Of a stretch of DNA of 64,000 nt, positions 1 to 7,754 are shown piece after piece (the stretch's first letter is position 1; each line of letters opens with the position of its first letter). The notes under the pieces are model-generated. The model was not told where the DNA came from. It saw nothing but the letters and a program-made list of their open reading frames with translations, and ran no database searches. The stretch is from Ensifer sp. Root278. Lineage in GTDB: Bacteria > Pseudomonadota > Alphaproteobacteria > Rhizobiales > Rhizobiaceae. The translations under genes and the position numbers were made by a program. The stretch lies in NCBI RefSeq assembly GCF_001429285.1, contig NZ_LMJJ01000001.1:68565-132564 (forward strand), given 5' to 3'.

Positions 1-1069
1 GCGGCTCCTTGCCGAACAGCTGCTTCACGGTTTCCTGAACCTTCGGCATGCGGCTCATGCCGCCGACGAGAACGACTTCGTCGATCTCGGCAGCCGAGAC
101 GCCGGCATCCTTGAGGGCTGCCTTGCACGGCGCAACGGTGCGCTGGATCAGGTCGTCGACCAGGCTTTCGAACTTGGCGCGCGACAGCTTCATCGTCAGG
201 TGCTTCGGACCGGAAGCGTCAGCCGTGATGAACGGCAGGTTGATTTCGGTCTGCTGCGACGAGGACAGCTCGATCTTGGCCTTTTCGGCAGCTTCCTTCA
301 GGCGCTGAAGGGCGAGCTTGTCGTTCTTCAGGTCGATGCCCTGTTCCTTCTTGAACTCGCCGGCGAGGTATTCGACGAGACGCATGTCGAAGTCTTCACC
401 GCCGAGGAAGGTGTCGCCGTTGGTCGACTTCACTTCGAAGACGCCGTCGCCGATTTCCAGAACCGAGATATCGAAGGTACCACCGCCCAAGTCGTAGACG
501 GCGATCGTCTTGCCGTCCTTCTTGTCGAGGCCGTAGGCAAGGGCTGCCGCGGTCGGCTCGTTGATGATGCGCAGAACTTCAAGGCCCGCGATCTTGCCGG
601 CATCCTTGGTTGCCTGGCGCTGGGCGTCGTTGAAGTAGGCCGGAACGGTGATGACGGCCTTTTCGACCTTTTCACCGAGATAGGATTCGGCCGTTTCCTT
701 CATCTTCTGAAGGATCATGGCGGAGATCTGCGACGGGGAATAATCCTTGCCGTGCGCTTCGACCCAGGCGTCGCCATTGTCGGCCTTGATGATCTTGTAA
801 GGAACCATGTCCTTGTCTTTTTGCGTGGTCGGGTCCTGGAAGGTCCGGCCGATCAGGCGCTTGATCGCAAAAAGCGTGTTTTCCGGATTGGTGACGGCCT
901 GGCGCTTGGCCGGCTGGCCGACGAGACGTTCGCCGTCGTCGCTGAATGCCACCATCGAGGGGGTCGTGCGCGCACCCTCGGCGTTTTCGATCACCTTCGC
1001 GTCTTTTCCGTCCATGACGGCGACGCAGGAGTTGGTCGTTCCCAGGTCAATACCAATAACTTTAGCCAT
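1..1069 (-). CDS. dnaK: Molecular chaperone DnaK (Hsp70), N-terminal part only
   Basis: Cytosolic ATP-dependent chaperone that binds exposed hydrophobic peptides with DnaJ and GrpE. The gene runs off the left edge, so only about 356 codons are seen: essentially the nucleotide-binding domain. Visible Hsp70 signatures are [17 protein letters not shown] at the N-terminus, the phosphate-2 motif [24 protein letters not shown], and the adenosine motif [14 protein letters not shown] near the window edge. The ATG at 1069 has a good AAGGAG ribosome site about nine bases upstream. A heat-shock promoter match lies about 110 bp upstream. dnaJ is expected just outside the window (inference). Identification is certain. 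Confidence 0.98.
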   Translation of the reverse strand, partial: MAKVIGIDLGTTNSCVAVMDGKDAKVIENAEGARTTPSMVAFSDDGERLVGQPAKRQAVTNPENTLFAIKRLIGRTFQDPTTQKDKDMVPYKIIKADNGDAWVEAHGKDYSPSQISAMILQKMKETAESYLGEKVEKAVITVPAYFNDAQRQATKDAGKIAGLEVLRIINEPTAAALAYGLDKKDGKTIAVYDLGGGTFDISVLEIGDGVFEVKSTNGDTFLGGEDFDMRLVEYLAGEFKKEQGIDLKNDKLALQRLKEAAEKAKIELSSSQQTEINLPFITADASGPKHLTMKLSRAKFESLVDDLIQRTVAPCKAALKDAGVSAAEIDEVVLVGGMSRMPKVQETVKQLFGKEP

Positions 1070-1178
1070 GTCGTTCTCTCCTTGCAGCGGACTGTCGGAA
1101 CCCGGTCAGGCATTCGTAAGACAGCCCCTAACGGGATGGTCTCAGGATTTCTTCGCAGTCGAGACTGCGCCGATGCGG

Positions 1179-1210
1179 CGTATATAAGGACCGGCGTTTC
1201 GGACTGCAAG
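1179..1210 (-). promoter_or_regulatory. RpoH (sigma-32) type promoter of dnaK
   Basis: On the minus strand CTTG (1210-1207) is followed after 18 bases by CTTATATACG (1188-1179). This agrees with the alphaproteobacterial heat-shock consensus CTTG-N17/18-CYTATNTNNG. It is the only match I noticed between dnaK and the upstream PBP gene and lies about 110 bp before the start codon, so a 5' leader of about 100 nt is expected. Seen directly; sigma-factor assignment rests on the consensus. Confidence 0.8.
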
Positions 1211-1329
1211 GCATTCTGCGGGGCGTTTGGGGGCAAATGCAAGTCCGGGATTTGCCTAGCTAGAAATGGGCTATGCGCGGCTGGTGAGAATGGCGCCAGT
1301 CGCACGCTTGCAGCGCCAGTCGCGCCGGC

Positions 1330-3645
1330 TCAACCGCCGGTCAAAATGTCGAAGAGGGTCGTGCGGCGCGTGGCACCCGTCGTCTGGCCGACATCGGCCG
1401 GTGGTACGAGACCGCCATTGCCCTGATCGGCGCTCTGGCCATCCCATTCGCCCCCCTGGTCTACCGGGCGCTGCCCCACTGCGACCGCGCCATTGACGCC
1501 CACGGGTGCTTCCGGGAAGGCTTCCGGATCGCCGGAGAGCAAGTCGCCGGCCGGTGCGCCCACGCCTTCATCGAAGACCGGCTGCACGCCCGTCGTGCCG
1601 AAGAGCGGCGAGGGCGAGAGGCCCTCATGGGCCGCCATCATGAAATCGTGCCAGGCCTTGGCCGGCAGGCCGCCGCCCGTGACCTTCTTCATCGACTTGC
1701 CGTCGTCGTTGCCGAACCAGACGCCGGTCGTCAGGTTCGAGGTGTAGCCGACGAACAGCGCGTCGCGGAAGGATTGCGTGGTACCGGTCTTGCCGGCCGC
1801 CTCCCAGCCCTTGAGCTGCGCTTTCTTGCCCGTACCCTTGGTCAGCACACGCACCATCATCTGGTTCATTTCGCTGACGATCGCCGGGTCGAGCACACGC
1901 GGCGGGTTGTCGTAGGTGTTTTCGTAAAGCACCGTGCCGTCGGCCTTGGAAATGCGGCGAATGACATGCGGCGTCGCCTTGAAGCCGCCATTCATGAATG
2001 GGGCATAGGCCGACGTCAGTTCGACGAGGCTGACTTCGGACGTGCCGAGCGCGATCGAGGCGTTTGCCTGCATCTCGGAATCGATGCCGAGGCGATGGGC
2101 GACCTTGACGACGTTCTGCGGCCCGACCTCCATCACCAGCTGTGCGGCGATGGTGTTCAGCGAATTGGCGAGCGCATCGGCGATCGTTACCTCGCCGCGA
2201 TATTTCTGGTCGTAATTCTCGGGCGTCCAGTTGCCGATCCGGACCGGGCCGTCGTTGCGGATCGACATCGGCGTGCGGCCGATCTCGAGTGCCGCGGCAT
2301 AGACGAAGGGCTTGAAGGCGGAACCCGGCTGACGCTTGGCCTTGGAGGCGCGGTCGAACTGGCTCTCTGCGTAGTCCTTGCCGCCGACGAGCGCCCGGAT
2401 GGCGCCGGTGCCATCGATCGAGACGAGTGCTGCCTGCGAAGCGTCGAGCTTCTTGCCGTCGGCGTCTAGCGTGGCAGCGATCACCTCCTCGGCCTTCTTC
2501 TCGAGATTGAGGTCGATCGTCGTGTCGATGATGAGATCTTCCTTGATCTCGCCGATCATGCCGGGAAGCTGGTCCATCACCATGTCGGCGACGTAGTGTT
2601 CGGCGCCGGACCAGTAGCTCTTGGCCTTGGTCGGGGTCTGCGACATCGCCGTCTTGATCTCGCTATCGGTGACGTAACCTTCCTCGCGCATGGCGCCGAG
2701 AACCACCTGGGCGCGTTCTTCCGCAGCCTTCGGGTCGCGGGCCGGCGACAGGCGGGAAGGGGCCTTGAGCAGCCCCGCAAGCAGTGCGGCCTCGCCGAGG
2801 TTCACGTCGCGCGCCGATTTGTTGAAATAGCGCCGCGATGCCGCCTCCACGCCATAGGCGTTGGAGCCGAAGAACACCCGGTTGAGATACATCGCCAGGA
2901 TCTGGTCCTTGGAATATTTCTGCTCGAGCCAGAAGGCGAGCAGCACCTCCTGCACCTTGCGTTCGAGCGTGCGCTCGGGCGAAAGGAACAGGTTCTTGGC
3001 AAGCTGCTGCGTCAAGGTCGAGCCACCCTGCACCATGCGGCCGGTGGTGAGGTTCGTCAGCATGGCGCGGGCGAGACCCAGCGGATCGATGCCGAAATGC
3101 GAATAGAAGCGGCGGTCCTCGATCGCGATGACCGCCTGCGGGATATAGGGCGACATGTTTTCCAGCGACAGCGCTTCGCCGCCGGTGGTGCCGCGATTGG
3201 CGATGGCGTCGCCGCTGACCGCAAGGATCTTGACGTTCGGCGGCCGCTCGGGGATCGACCAGCTCTCGGCGCTCGGCATGCGCGCGCCGTAGTAGAGCAC
3301 CAGGCCGCCGACGCCCATGGCGCCCCAGATGCCGAGCACGATGCACCAGTAGAACAGCGTGCGGACAAGGCCAACAAAGCCGCCGCCGCCAGAGTTGCGC
3401 CGTGCGCTGCCGCGCTTGCCGGCTGCCTTCTTCTTGCTGCTGCCCTTCTTGCCGCTGCCCGAAGATTTGCCGCGGGGTGCCTTGCGGCTGGCGGTCACAC
3501 GATCGCTGGCCTCGACGCGAAAATCGTCATCATCGTCCTGGTTTCCGCCGAACGATGGCTCGATCCGCTCTCCTGACCTGCCGTTTGTTGCCATGCCGTT
3601 TGGATTTGTCCCTCTGCCGTCTGCGGGGCCGATTGGCTCAACCAC
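1330..3645 (-). CDS. Class A penicillin-binding protein (transglycosylase/transpeptidase)
   Basis: Bifunctional inner-membrane peptidoglycan synthase that polymerises lipid II and cross-links peptides. The 771-aa product has a long Lys/Ser/Gly-rich cytoplasmic tail (about 1-92), one membrane anchor (about 97-119), a glycosyltransferase-51 domain with EDRRFYSHFGIDP (likely catalytic Glu176) and GGSTLTQQLAKNLFL, then a transpeptidase domain with SAFK (Ser442), SLN (495-497) and KTG (619-621). All catalytic motifs are intact. The first codon used here is GTG at 3645; an in-frame ATG at 3594 (codon 18) preceded by AGAGGGAC is an equally plausible start. It belongs to the PBP1 family; which rhizobial paralogue it is cannot be decided here. 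A candidate CtrA site lies upstream. Confidence 0.95.
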   Translation of the reverse strand: MVEPIGPADGRGTNPNGMATNGRSGERIEPSFGGNQDDDDDFRVEASDRVTASRKAPRGKSSGSGKKGSSKKKAAGKRGSARRNSGGGGFVGLVRTLFYWCIVLGIWGAMGVGGLVLYYGARMPSAESWSIPERPPNVKILAVSGDAIANRGTTGGEALSLENMSPYIPQAVIAIEDRRFYSHFGIDPLGLARAMLTNLTTGRMVQGGSTLTQQLAKNLFLSPERTLERKVQEVLLAFWLEQKYSKDQILAMYLNRVFFGSNAYGVEAASRRYFNKSARDVNLGEAALLAGLLKAPSRLSPARDPKAAEERAQVVLGAMREEGYVTDSEIKTAMSQTPTKAKSYWSGAEHYVADMVMDQLPGMIGEIKEDLIIDTTIDLNLEKKAEEVIAATLDADGKKLDASQAALVSIDGTGAIRALVGGKDYAESQFDRASKAKRQPGSAFKPFVYAAALEIGRTPMSIRNDGPVRIGNWTPENYDQKYRGEVTIADALANSLNTIAAQLVMEVGPQNVVKVAHRLGIDSEMQANASIALGTSEVSLVELTSAYAPFMNGGFKATPHVIRRISKADGTVLYENTYDNPPRVLDPAIVSEMNQMMVRVLTKGTGKKAQLKGWEAAGKTGTTQSFRDALFVGYTSNLTTGVWFGNDDGKSMKKVTGGGLPAKAWHDFMMAAHEGLSPSPLFGTTGVQPVFDEGVGAPAGDLLSGDPEAFPEAPVGVNGAVAVGQRPVDQGGEWDGQSADQGNGGLVPPADVGQTTGATRRTTLFDILTGG

Positions 3646-3728
3646 GACGGTGACTTCGATCTCGACGGCGGTACCGGCGCTCTGCGCCCATCCGCCACGG
3701 CGACCGGGTGAACTTTAAATGCGGCAAT

Positions 3729-3743
3729 TTAAGGGGGAGTTAA
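3729..3743. promoter_or_regulatory. Candidate CtrA-binding site upstream of the PBP gene
   Basis: TTAA-N7-TTAA with spacer GGGGGAG, matching the full CtrA consensus TTAA-N7-TTAA and readable on both strands. It lies about 85 bp upstream of the GTG and 135 bp upstream of the alternative ATG of the penicillin-binding protein gene. A third TTAA at 3715-3718 is off-phase. Functional assignment is inference from the consensus only. Confidence 0.4.
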
Positions 3744-3858
3744 GAAGCGCATCGTGAAATACGCATGGTCTTCAACAACTTGCGTTTAAGCGACGCGCTG
3801 CGCGTGGCAGTGGGTGAGACGTCCACTCCGTTGTGCTAACGAGCCCATATGGCCGCAA

Positions 3859-4209
3859 CTACTGGATGGAGCTGCGCAGTGGCGTATCTTCGACCGCCAC
3901 GTTCGATGCCGCAGCACCGGGCTCGGTAAAGTCGTAGAGCCATTGGCTATAGGGAAGCCGAAACAGAACCCGTTTCCCCAGGTGGTTCATCGCCACTTCC
4001 TCGCAGTCCTTCGCCTGGTAGGCCTGTCGGTCGCACATGGCGCGCGGGCTGTCCACCAGCCGGTAGTCGTGCCCTTGATAAACGAGCGCCGTCATCGCTC
4101 TTAACTTGAAGGAGCCCGGTGGCAGCACGACGAGGCGCAGGCTGGCGATCCAGGTGGCGAGGATCAGGACAACGATGATTGCGGTGGGGACCTGGAGCAA
4201 TAATTTCAT
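3859..4209 (-). CDS. Hypothetical membrane-anchored small protein
   Basis: A 116-aa protein I do not recognise. It begins with a strongly hydrophobic segment (MKLLLQVPTAIIVVLILATW), either a signal anchor or an uncleaved signal peptide, followed by a soluble region of about 90 residues with two cysteines (in MCDRQ and KDCEE) that could form a disulfide in the periplasm. The ATG at 4209 is preceded by a weak ribosome site. It stands alone between the PBP gene and a small RNA gene. Coding is supported by the clean signal anchor and by lack of a better frame; function unknown. Confidence 0.6.
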   Translation of the reverse strand: MKLLLQVPTAIIVVLILATWIASLRLVVLPPGSFKLRAMTALVYQGHDYRLVDSPRAMCDRQAYQAKDCEEVAMNHLGKRVLFRLPYSQWLYDFTEPGAAASNVAVEDTPLRSSIQ

Positions 4210-4457
4210 CTGAAAGCCTGCAATTATGGAGAGTGAATATATTTCTTCTAATATTGCTGGTCGTATATCAGGAAAGCTGAAGTAGAGTAAAAAGCTATCA
4301 AAGGTTGTGGTTTCCGGCTGGTTACCGCGCCATGCATGGCTTTCGCGTGCCGGCCCGGCGACGAGTTGTTCCCTGGCTCAGGCTCCGATCAGCGGGTCAA
4401 GATGGCTCGACCTGACGCTTCGCCTTCACGATTTTGTGCAATGCAAAAAAATCACGT

Positions 4458-4487
4458 CTTGAAATTGCTGCGACGCACGATTATTAT
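4458..4487 (+). promoter_or_regulatory. Sigma-70 type promoter of the small RNA gene
   Basis: CTTGAA (4458-4463) is followed by a 17- or 18-base spacer and an AT-rich -10 region, TTATTATATG (4481-4490; TATTAT as the likely hexamer). This places the transcript start near 4494, just before the first hairpin of the RNA. The CTTGAC/CTATAT-like pattern is usual for housekeeping promoters in rhizobia. Confidence 0.6.
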
Positions 4488-4493
4488 ATGACT

Positions 4494-4609
4494 TATCGAA
4501 GCGCTGCACCTCCTCCCGCGGCGCCCGATGCGGGTCGGTGGCACTCCTCCTCCCAGTCACCGATCAAGTTCGAGAGCCCCGTGTACCTCCTCCCACACGG
4601 GGCTCTTTT
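4494..4609 (+). ncRNA. Small RNA with three anti-Shine-Dalgarno hairpin loops (alpha-r14 / NfeR1-like)
   Basis: Three consecutive stem-loops each present CCTCCTCCC. Hairpin 1 has stem 4501-4507/4518-4524 and loop 4508-4517. Hairpin 2 has stem 4533-4540/4558-4565 extended by ACT/AGT, with loop exactly CCTCCTCCC at 4546-4554. Hairpin 3 has a perfect 12-bp stem 4573-4584/4595-4606 followed by a T-run and acts as a Rho-independent terminator. The repeated loop motif is complementary to ribosome binding sites. As I remember it, this architecture is that of the rhizobial alpha-r14 family (Smr14C/NfeR1, about 123 nt), which represses several transporter mRNAs. Both ends are predicted, not mapped. 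Confidence 0.85.
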
Positions 4610-4699
4610 CATGTCTCGAATACGGCCGTGTTTCCCTGTATGTGGCACCTGTCGTGCGCAATTGGCGGCGCGGCGGGTTCTCGCAGGTATCGGCGCGCC

Positions 4700-5605
4700 A
4701 TGACGTCCACCGTCTCACAGGCTTCCAAGGCAAACGGCTACATCTTCACGCTTCTGGCGATCGTCATCTTTTCGATCCAGGACGGGATCTCCAAGCATCT
4801 GGGCGCGATCTATCCGCCGGCCTTCGTCGCGATGATCCGCTATTGGGCCTTTGCACTTTTCGCGATTGCGCTGGCTGCGCGTACCAAGGAAGGCCTGAAG
4901 ATCACGGCGACAACCAGGAGACCGTGGCTTCAGATCGTGCGCGGCGTGTTGCTGCCGACCCAGATCGTCATGGTGATCACGTCTTTCACCTGGGTCGGGC
5001 TTGCCCATTCGCAAGCGATCCTGGCGGCGACGCCTCTGTTCGTTGCCCTCCTGTCCATGCCGCTTCTCGGCGAGCGCGTCGGCTGGCGGCGATGGCTGGC
5101 AATCTCCGTCGGTCTCGGCGGCGTGCTTCTGATTCTGAAGCCCGCAGACGGCTTGTTCGACCGGACCTTCCTCTTGCCGCTCGGGGCGGCTCTGCTGCTT
5201 GCGCTCTATGTCATCGTCACGCGGCTCGTCAGCCGGCAGGATTCGGCGATGACCAGTTTCTTCTACACCGGCGTCGTGGGTGCTGCCGCGATCAGCCTGG
5301 TCGGCCCGTTCTTCTGGGTCACGCTTGCGCCGGCTGACTGGGGCTGGATGCTGCTGCTCTGCATCACCGGATCCTCCAGCCACTACTTCCTCATCCGGGC
5401 CTATGAGGTGCTGGATGCGGTGGCCGTTCAGCCGCTCACCTACCTCCAGCTCGTCTTTGCCTCGATCATGGGCGTGACGATTTTCAGCGAGACGCTGACG
5501 GTCAACATGATCGTCGGCTCCGTGCTGGTGGTCGCCGCCGGCATCTTCACCGTGTGGCGCGAGCGCGTCGTCGCGCGCCGCCGTGCCGGCTTGCCTCCGG
5601 CCTGA
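4700..5605 (+). CDS. EamA-family (DMT superfamily) transporter
   Basis: Inner-membrane protein of 301 aa with about ten hydrophobic segments arranged as two EamA repeats. The first begins at FTLLAIVIFSIQDGISKHLGAIYP and the second around LLPLGAALLLALYVIVTRL. Such proteins usually export small metabolites or amino acids; the substrate cannot be read from sequence. The ATG at 4700 was chosen because the frame upstream of it runs through the small RNA and its terminator, and the protein homology pattern starts there. The ribosome site is weak. It stands alone, followed by a small periplasmic protein gene on the same strand. Confidence 0.88.
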   Translation: MTSTVSQASKANGYIFTLLAIVIFSIQDGISKHLGAIYPPAFVAMIRYWAFALFAIALAARTKEGLKITATTRRPWLQIVRGVLLPTQIVMVITSFTWVGLAHSQAILAATPLFVALLSMPLLGERVGWRRWLAISVGLGGVLLILKPADGLFDRTFLLPLGAALLLALYVIVTRLVSRQDSAMTSFFYTGVVGAAAISLVGPFFWVTLAPADWGWMLLLCITGSSSHYFLIRAYEVLDAVAVQPLTYLQLVFASIMGVTIFSETLTVNMIVGSVLVVAAGIFTVWRERVVARRRAGLPPA

Positions 5606-5714
5606 GCTCAGCGCCGCGTCGGCGACGACTTGGGGAAACATGCGGGTAGCGAATCCTGCTATGGCTTCGCCTTATTGTTGTGCTCGGCTGGCGCTCGACA
5701 AAAGGAGGACTGCC

Positions 5715-6203
5715 ATGAAGCTTCGATCCACCGTCTTCGCCCTCGGCGCGTTTGCAGCGTTGAACGGCGAGGCTCTGGCACAGGAAGGCGTCGCCTATGT
5801 CGACGACCGCTCCGACGGGGCAGCTCTCGTCCGTTCGCTCTACAATGCCATCAACCGCAAGGAATATGCCCGCGCCTACGGCTATTTCGGCGAATCGAAG
5901 CCCGTCGGCGGCTACAAGTCCTTCACCCGCGGCTATGATCGCACCGTGTCGGTCGAGGTGAAGATCGGCAAGGTGAAAACGGAGGCTGGCGCCGGCAGCA
6001 TCTATTCGGCGGTTCCGGTTGCGGTGAAGTCTATCGAGAAGCGCGCGCGGGTCCGGTTCTTCGCCGGCTGCTATGTCACGCGCATCATCAACCCGTCGCT
6101 ACAGGTGCCGCCCTTCACGCCCTACCAGGTCGAAGCGGCGCGGCTTAAGGAAGTGAAAGGGCCGCTCGAGCAGGCGCTGCCGACGGTCTGCAACGCGCCC
6201 TGA
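5715..6203 (+). CDS. Hypothetical secreted/periplasmic protein
   Basis: A 162-aa protein with a clear cleavable signal peptide (MKLRSTVFALGAFAALNGEALA, cut before QEG). The ATG at 5715 is chosen over an upstream in-frame start because of a strong AAAGGAGG site and because the signal peptide begins there. The mature part has a short N-terminal helical region containing SLYNAINRKEYARAYGYF, suggestive of a small NTF2- or nuclear-export-like fold, and two cysteines (AGCYV, TVCNA) that may pair. No enzymatic motif is visible. Gene is convergent with the YbhN-like gene, with a palindromic repeat between them. Confidence 0.75.
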   Translation: MKLRSTVFALGAFAALNGEALAQEGVAYVDDRSDGAALVRSLYNAINRKEYARAYGYFGESKPVGGYKSFTRGYDRTVSVEVKIGKVKTEAGAGSIYSAVPVAVKSIEKRARVRFFAGCYVTRIINPSLQVPPFTPYQVEAARLKEVKGPLEQALPTVCNAP

Positions 6204-6273
6204 CGTGGGTCGAGGGAAGCGTAAAGTTTCCACCACGCCGCAATTCCAGTCAAAGTGAAGCAGGCGATCCCCT

Positions 6274-6378
6274 TAGATCACTTCATTGTTTCATCGAAAC
6301 ACTGAAGTGATCTAAGTCTTTGAAATTACGCAATTCCTGACGGAAAACCGTTTCGCACTTTTCCTGGAATTACTCTAG
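6274..6378 (-). repeat. RIME-like palindromic intergenic repeat (family A, copy 1)
   Basis: About 105 bp made of two palindromes: an outer AATTCCAGGAAAAGTG...CCGTCAGGAATT arm and an inner TAGATCACTTCA...TGAAGTGATCTA arm. It is nearly identical in inverse orientation to the copy at 60093-60197 and shares its outer half with two copies at 42753-42858. Its terminal CTAG supplies the TAG stop codon of the adjacent minus-strand gene (6375-6377). Rhizobium-specific intergenic mosaic elements of this type are known. Confidence 0.85.
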
Positions 6379-7334
6379 GGAAGGTCGGTCCCTCCCGGGG
6401 GAGGGCGTTGTGCCAAGAAGCGTGCCCGCTCGAAAACGAGGATCACCACCAATGCCAGGACAAACGGGATGACCAGGTAGAGCAGGCGGAAGATGGCCAG
6501 CGCCGCCAGAACGTCGGCCGGATCCATTTCCGGCAGGGCTGCGATGAAAATCAGCTCGAGCACGCCGAGCCCGCCCGGTGCATGCGAGAGCAGCGCCGCC
6601 GAGAACGAGGCGAGGAAGATCCCGAGGATGACGATATAGCCCGGGTTTCCGGCTTCCGGCAGTGCGAAATAGATGATCCCGGCAGCGCCGATCAGTTCCA
6701 CGGGTGCGATCACCAATTGCCGGAAGACGATCCTCGGCTTCGGGTAGTGAAGGTGGAACCAGCGCGTGCGGAACGATGGCAGCCCGACGAGGCTGCCGAT
6801 GACATAGAGCCCGATAACGACGAGGATGAGCACGCCTGTGGTCAGCGACATTTCCACCGGCAGGAATTCGGCGAAGCGCTCGATGATGTCGGGTCGCACC
6901 AGGAGGACGATGGCCGAAAGCACCAGTGTGCCGAGCGTGAAGGTGAAGGAGCAGAAGGCGACGAGCACGCCGACTTCACCTGGAGAAAGCCCCTTGGAGC
7001 GATAGGCCCGGTAGCGCACGACCGCGCCGGAAAAGACCGAGGCACCGAGATTGTGCGACAGCGCGTAGGTCGTGAACGAGCAGAGCGTGATGAACCAGAT
7101 CGAGATGCGGTGACCGAGATGGTCGAGCGCCAGCCGGTCGTAAGCCGCAAGCGCCGCATAGGCGACCAGTGTCGAGCAGATCGCCAACAGCCAGCTTTTA
7201 AGCGAGATCGCGTTGAAGCTTGCGAGGAACTCGTCGAGCGAAAGGCCGCGGAGCTCGTGATAAAGCGCATTCACCGAAAAGAGGATCGCGAGAAGGCCGA
7301 CAATGGGCCAGAAATAGGTCTGCAGCCTCTTCAT
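6375..7334 (-). CDS. YbhN/UPF0104-family integral membrane protein (flippase-like)
   Basis: A 319-aa protein with about eight transmembrane segments, related to the membrane half of lysylphosphatidylglycerol synthase (the MprF flippase region) and to YbhN/UPF0104. Typical family features visible are the conserved stretch TYALSHNLGASVFSGAVVRYRAYRSKG and the late motif LSHAPGGLGVLELIF. It lacks the soluble aminoacyl-transferase domain, so it is probably a lipid-handling or flippase-like protein rather than a synthase (inference). The stop codon TAG lies inside repeat copy 1. Single gene. Confidence 0.85.
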   Translation of the reverse strand: MKRLQTYFWPIVGLLAILFSVNALYHELRGLSLDEFLASFNAISLKSWLLAICSTLVAYAALAAYDRLALDHLGHRISIWFITLCSFTTYALSHNLGASVFSGAVVRYRAYRSKGLSPGEVGVLVAFCSFTFTLGTLVLSAIVLLVRPDIIERFAEFLPVEMSLTTGVLILVVIGLYVIGSLVGLPSFRTRWFHLHYPKPRIVFRQLVIAPVELIGAAGIIYFALPEAGNPGYIVILGIFLASFSAALLSHAPGGLGVLELIFIAALPEMDPADVLAALAIFRLLYLVIPFVLALVVILVFERARFLAQRPPPGGTDLP

Positions 7335-7717
7335 ACAGGCGCCGCGATCGGTGTGAGGACGTGGGCGAGGCGTTCTGAGGACACTTCTGTTGCAGCTGCC
7401 GGAGTGGTTCTCCGAGCGGAGACATCCTGTTTTCTAAGCTGCTTTGTCGTAGCGTCACGCCCGCAGCGCGACGCTTCGGTCCTTACCCTTGCCAATGATC
7501 CGATTTCCCTTTGTGATGTGTTTCACAAAAAGGAAGCACCTGAGACCCCTGAGGTCAAGGATTGAGGGTCTGCCGAAACCGGAGAAACCGCCGGGAAACG
7601 GTGAAGGGGAAACGGTAAAGCGCGGACATCGCGTCGATCGTTTGGAAATGCGCGCGCGTCGGTTGATGCACTGCGCGTGAGAGCTGCGTGATTGGCGTGT
7701 GTGCAACCGCAGTCGAA
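7335..7717. other. Intergenic stretch without a recognised gene
   Basis: About 380 bp between the YbhN-like gene and the M20 peptidase. Short open frames on both strands here have no recognisable domain, poor ribosome sites and compositionally odd products. A small dyad (TTTGTGA/TCACAAA around 7511-7530) is the only structure I noticed. Nothing functional can be supported. Confidence 0.5.
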
Positions 7718-7745
7718 AGCCGCGGCGAAGCACTTCGCCGCGGCT
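7718..7745 (-). terminator. Hairpin terminator after the M20 peptidase gene
   Basis: Perfect 13-bp GC-rich inverted repeat (AGCCGCGGCGAAG / CTTCGCCGCGGCT) about ten bases past the stop codon of the minus-strand peptidase gene, followed on that strand by TTTCGACT. The T-run is short, so it may be a stabilising hairpin rather than a strong intrinsic terminator. Confidence 0.6.
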
Positions 7746-7754
7746 CTGATGATG

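Noticed and set aside
4538-4699. Extended N-terminus of the EamA transporter
   Set aside because: Would be translated from the small RNA and its terminator; the transporter homology starts at 4700.
7455-7733. Small genes in the gap between the YbhN-like and M20 genes
   Set aside because: Frames on both strands are short, poorly initiated and compositionally unlike neighbours.
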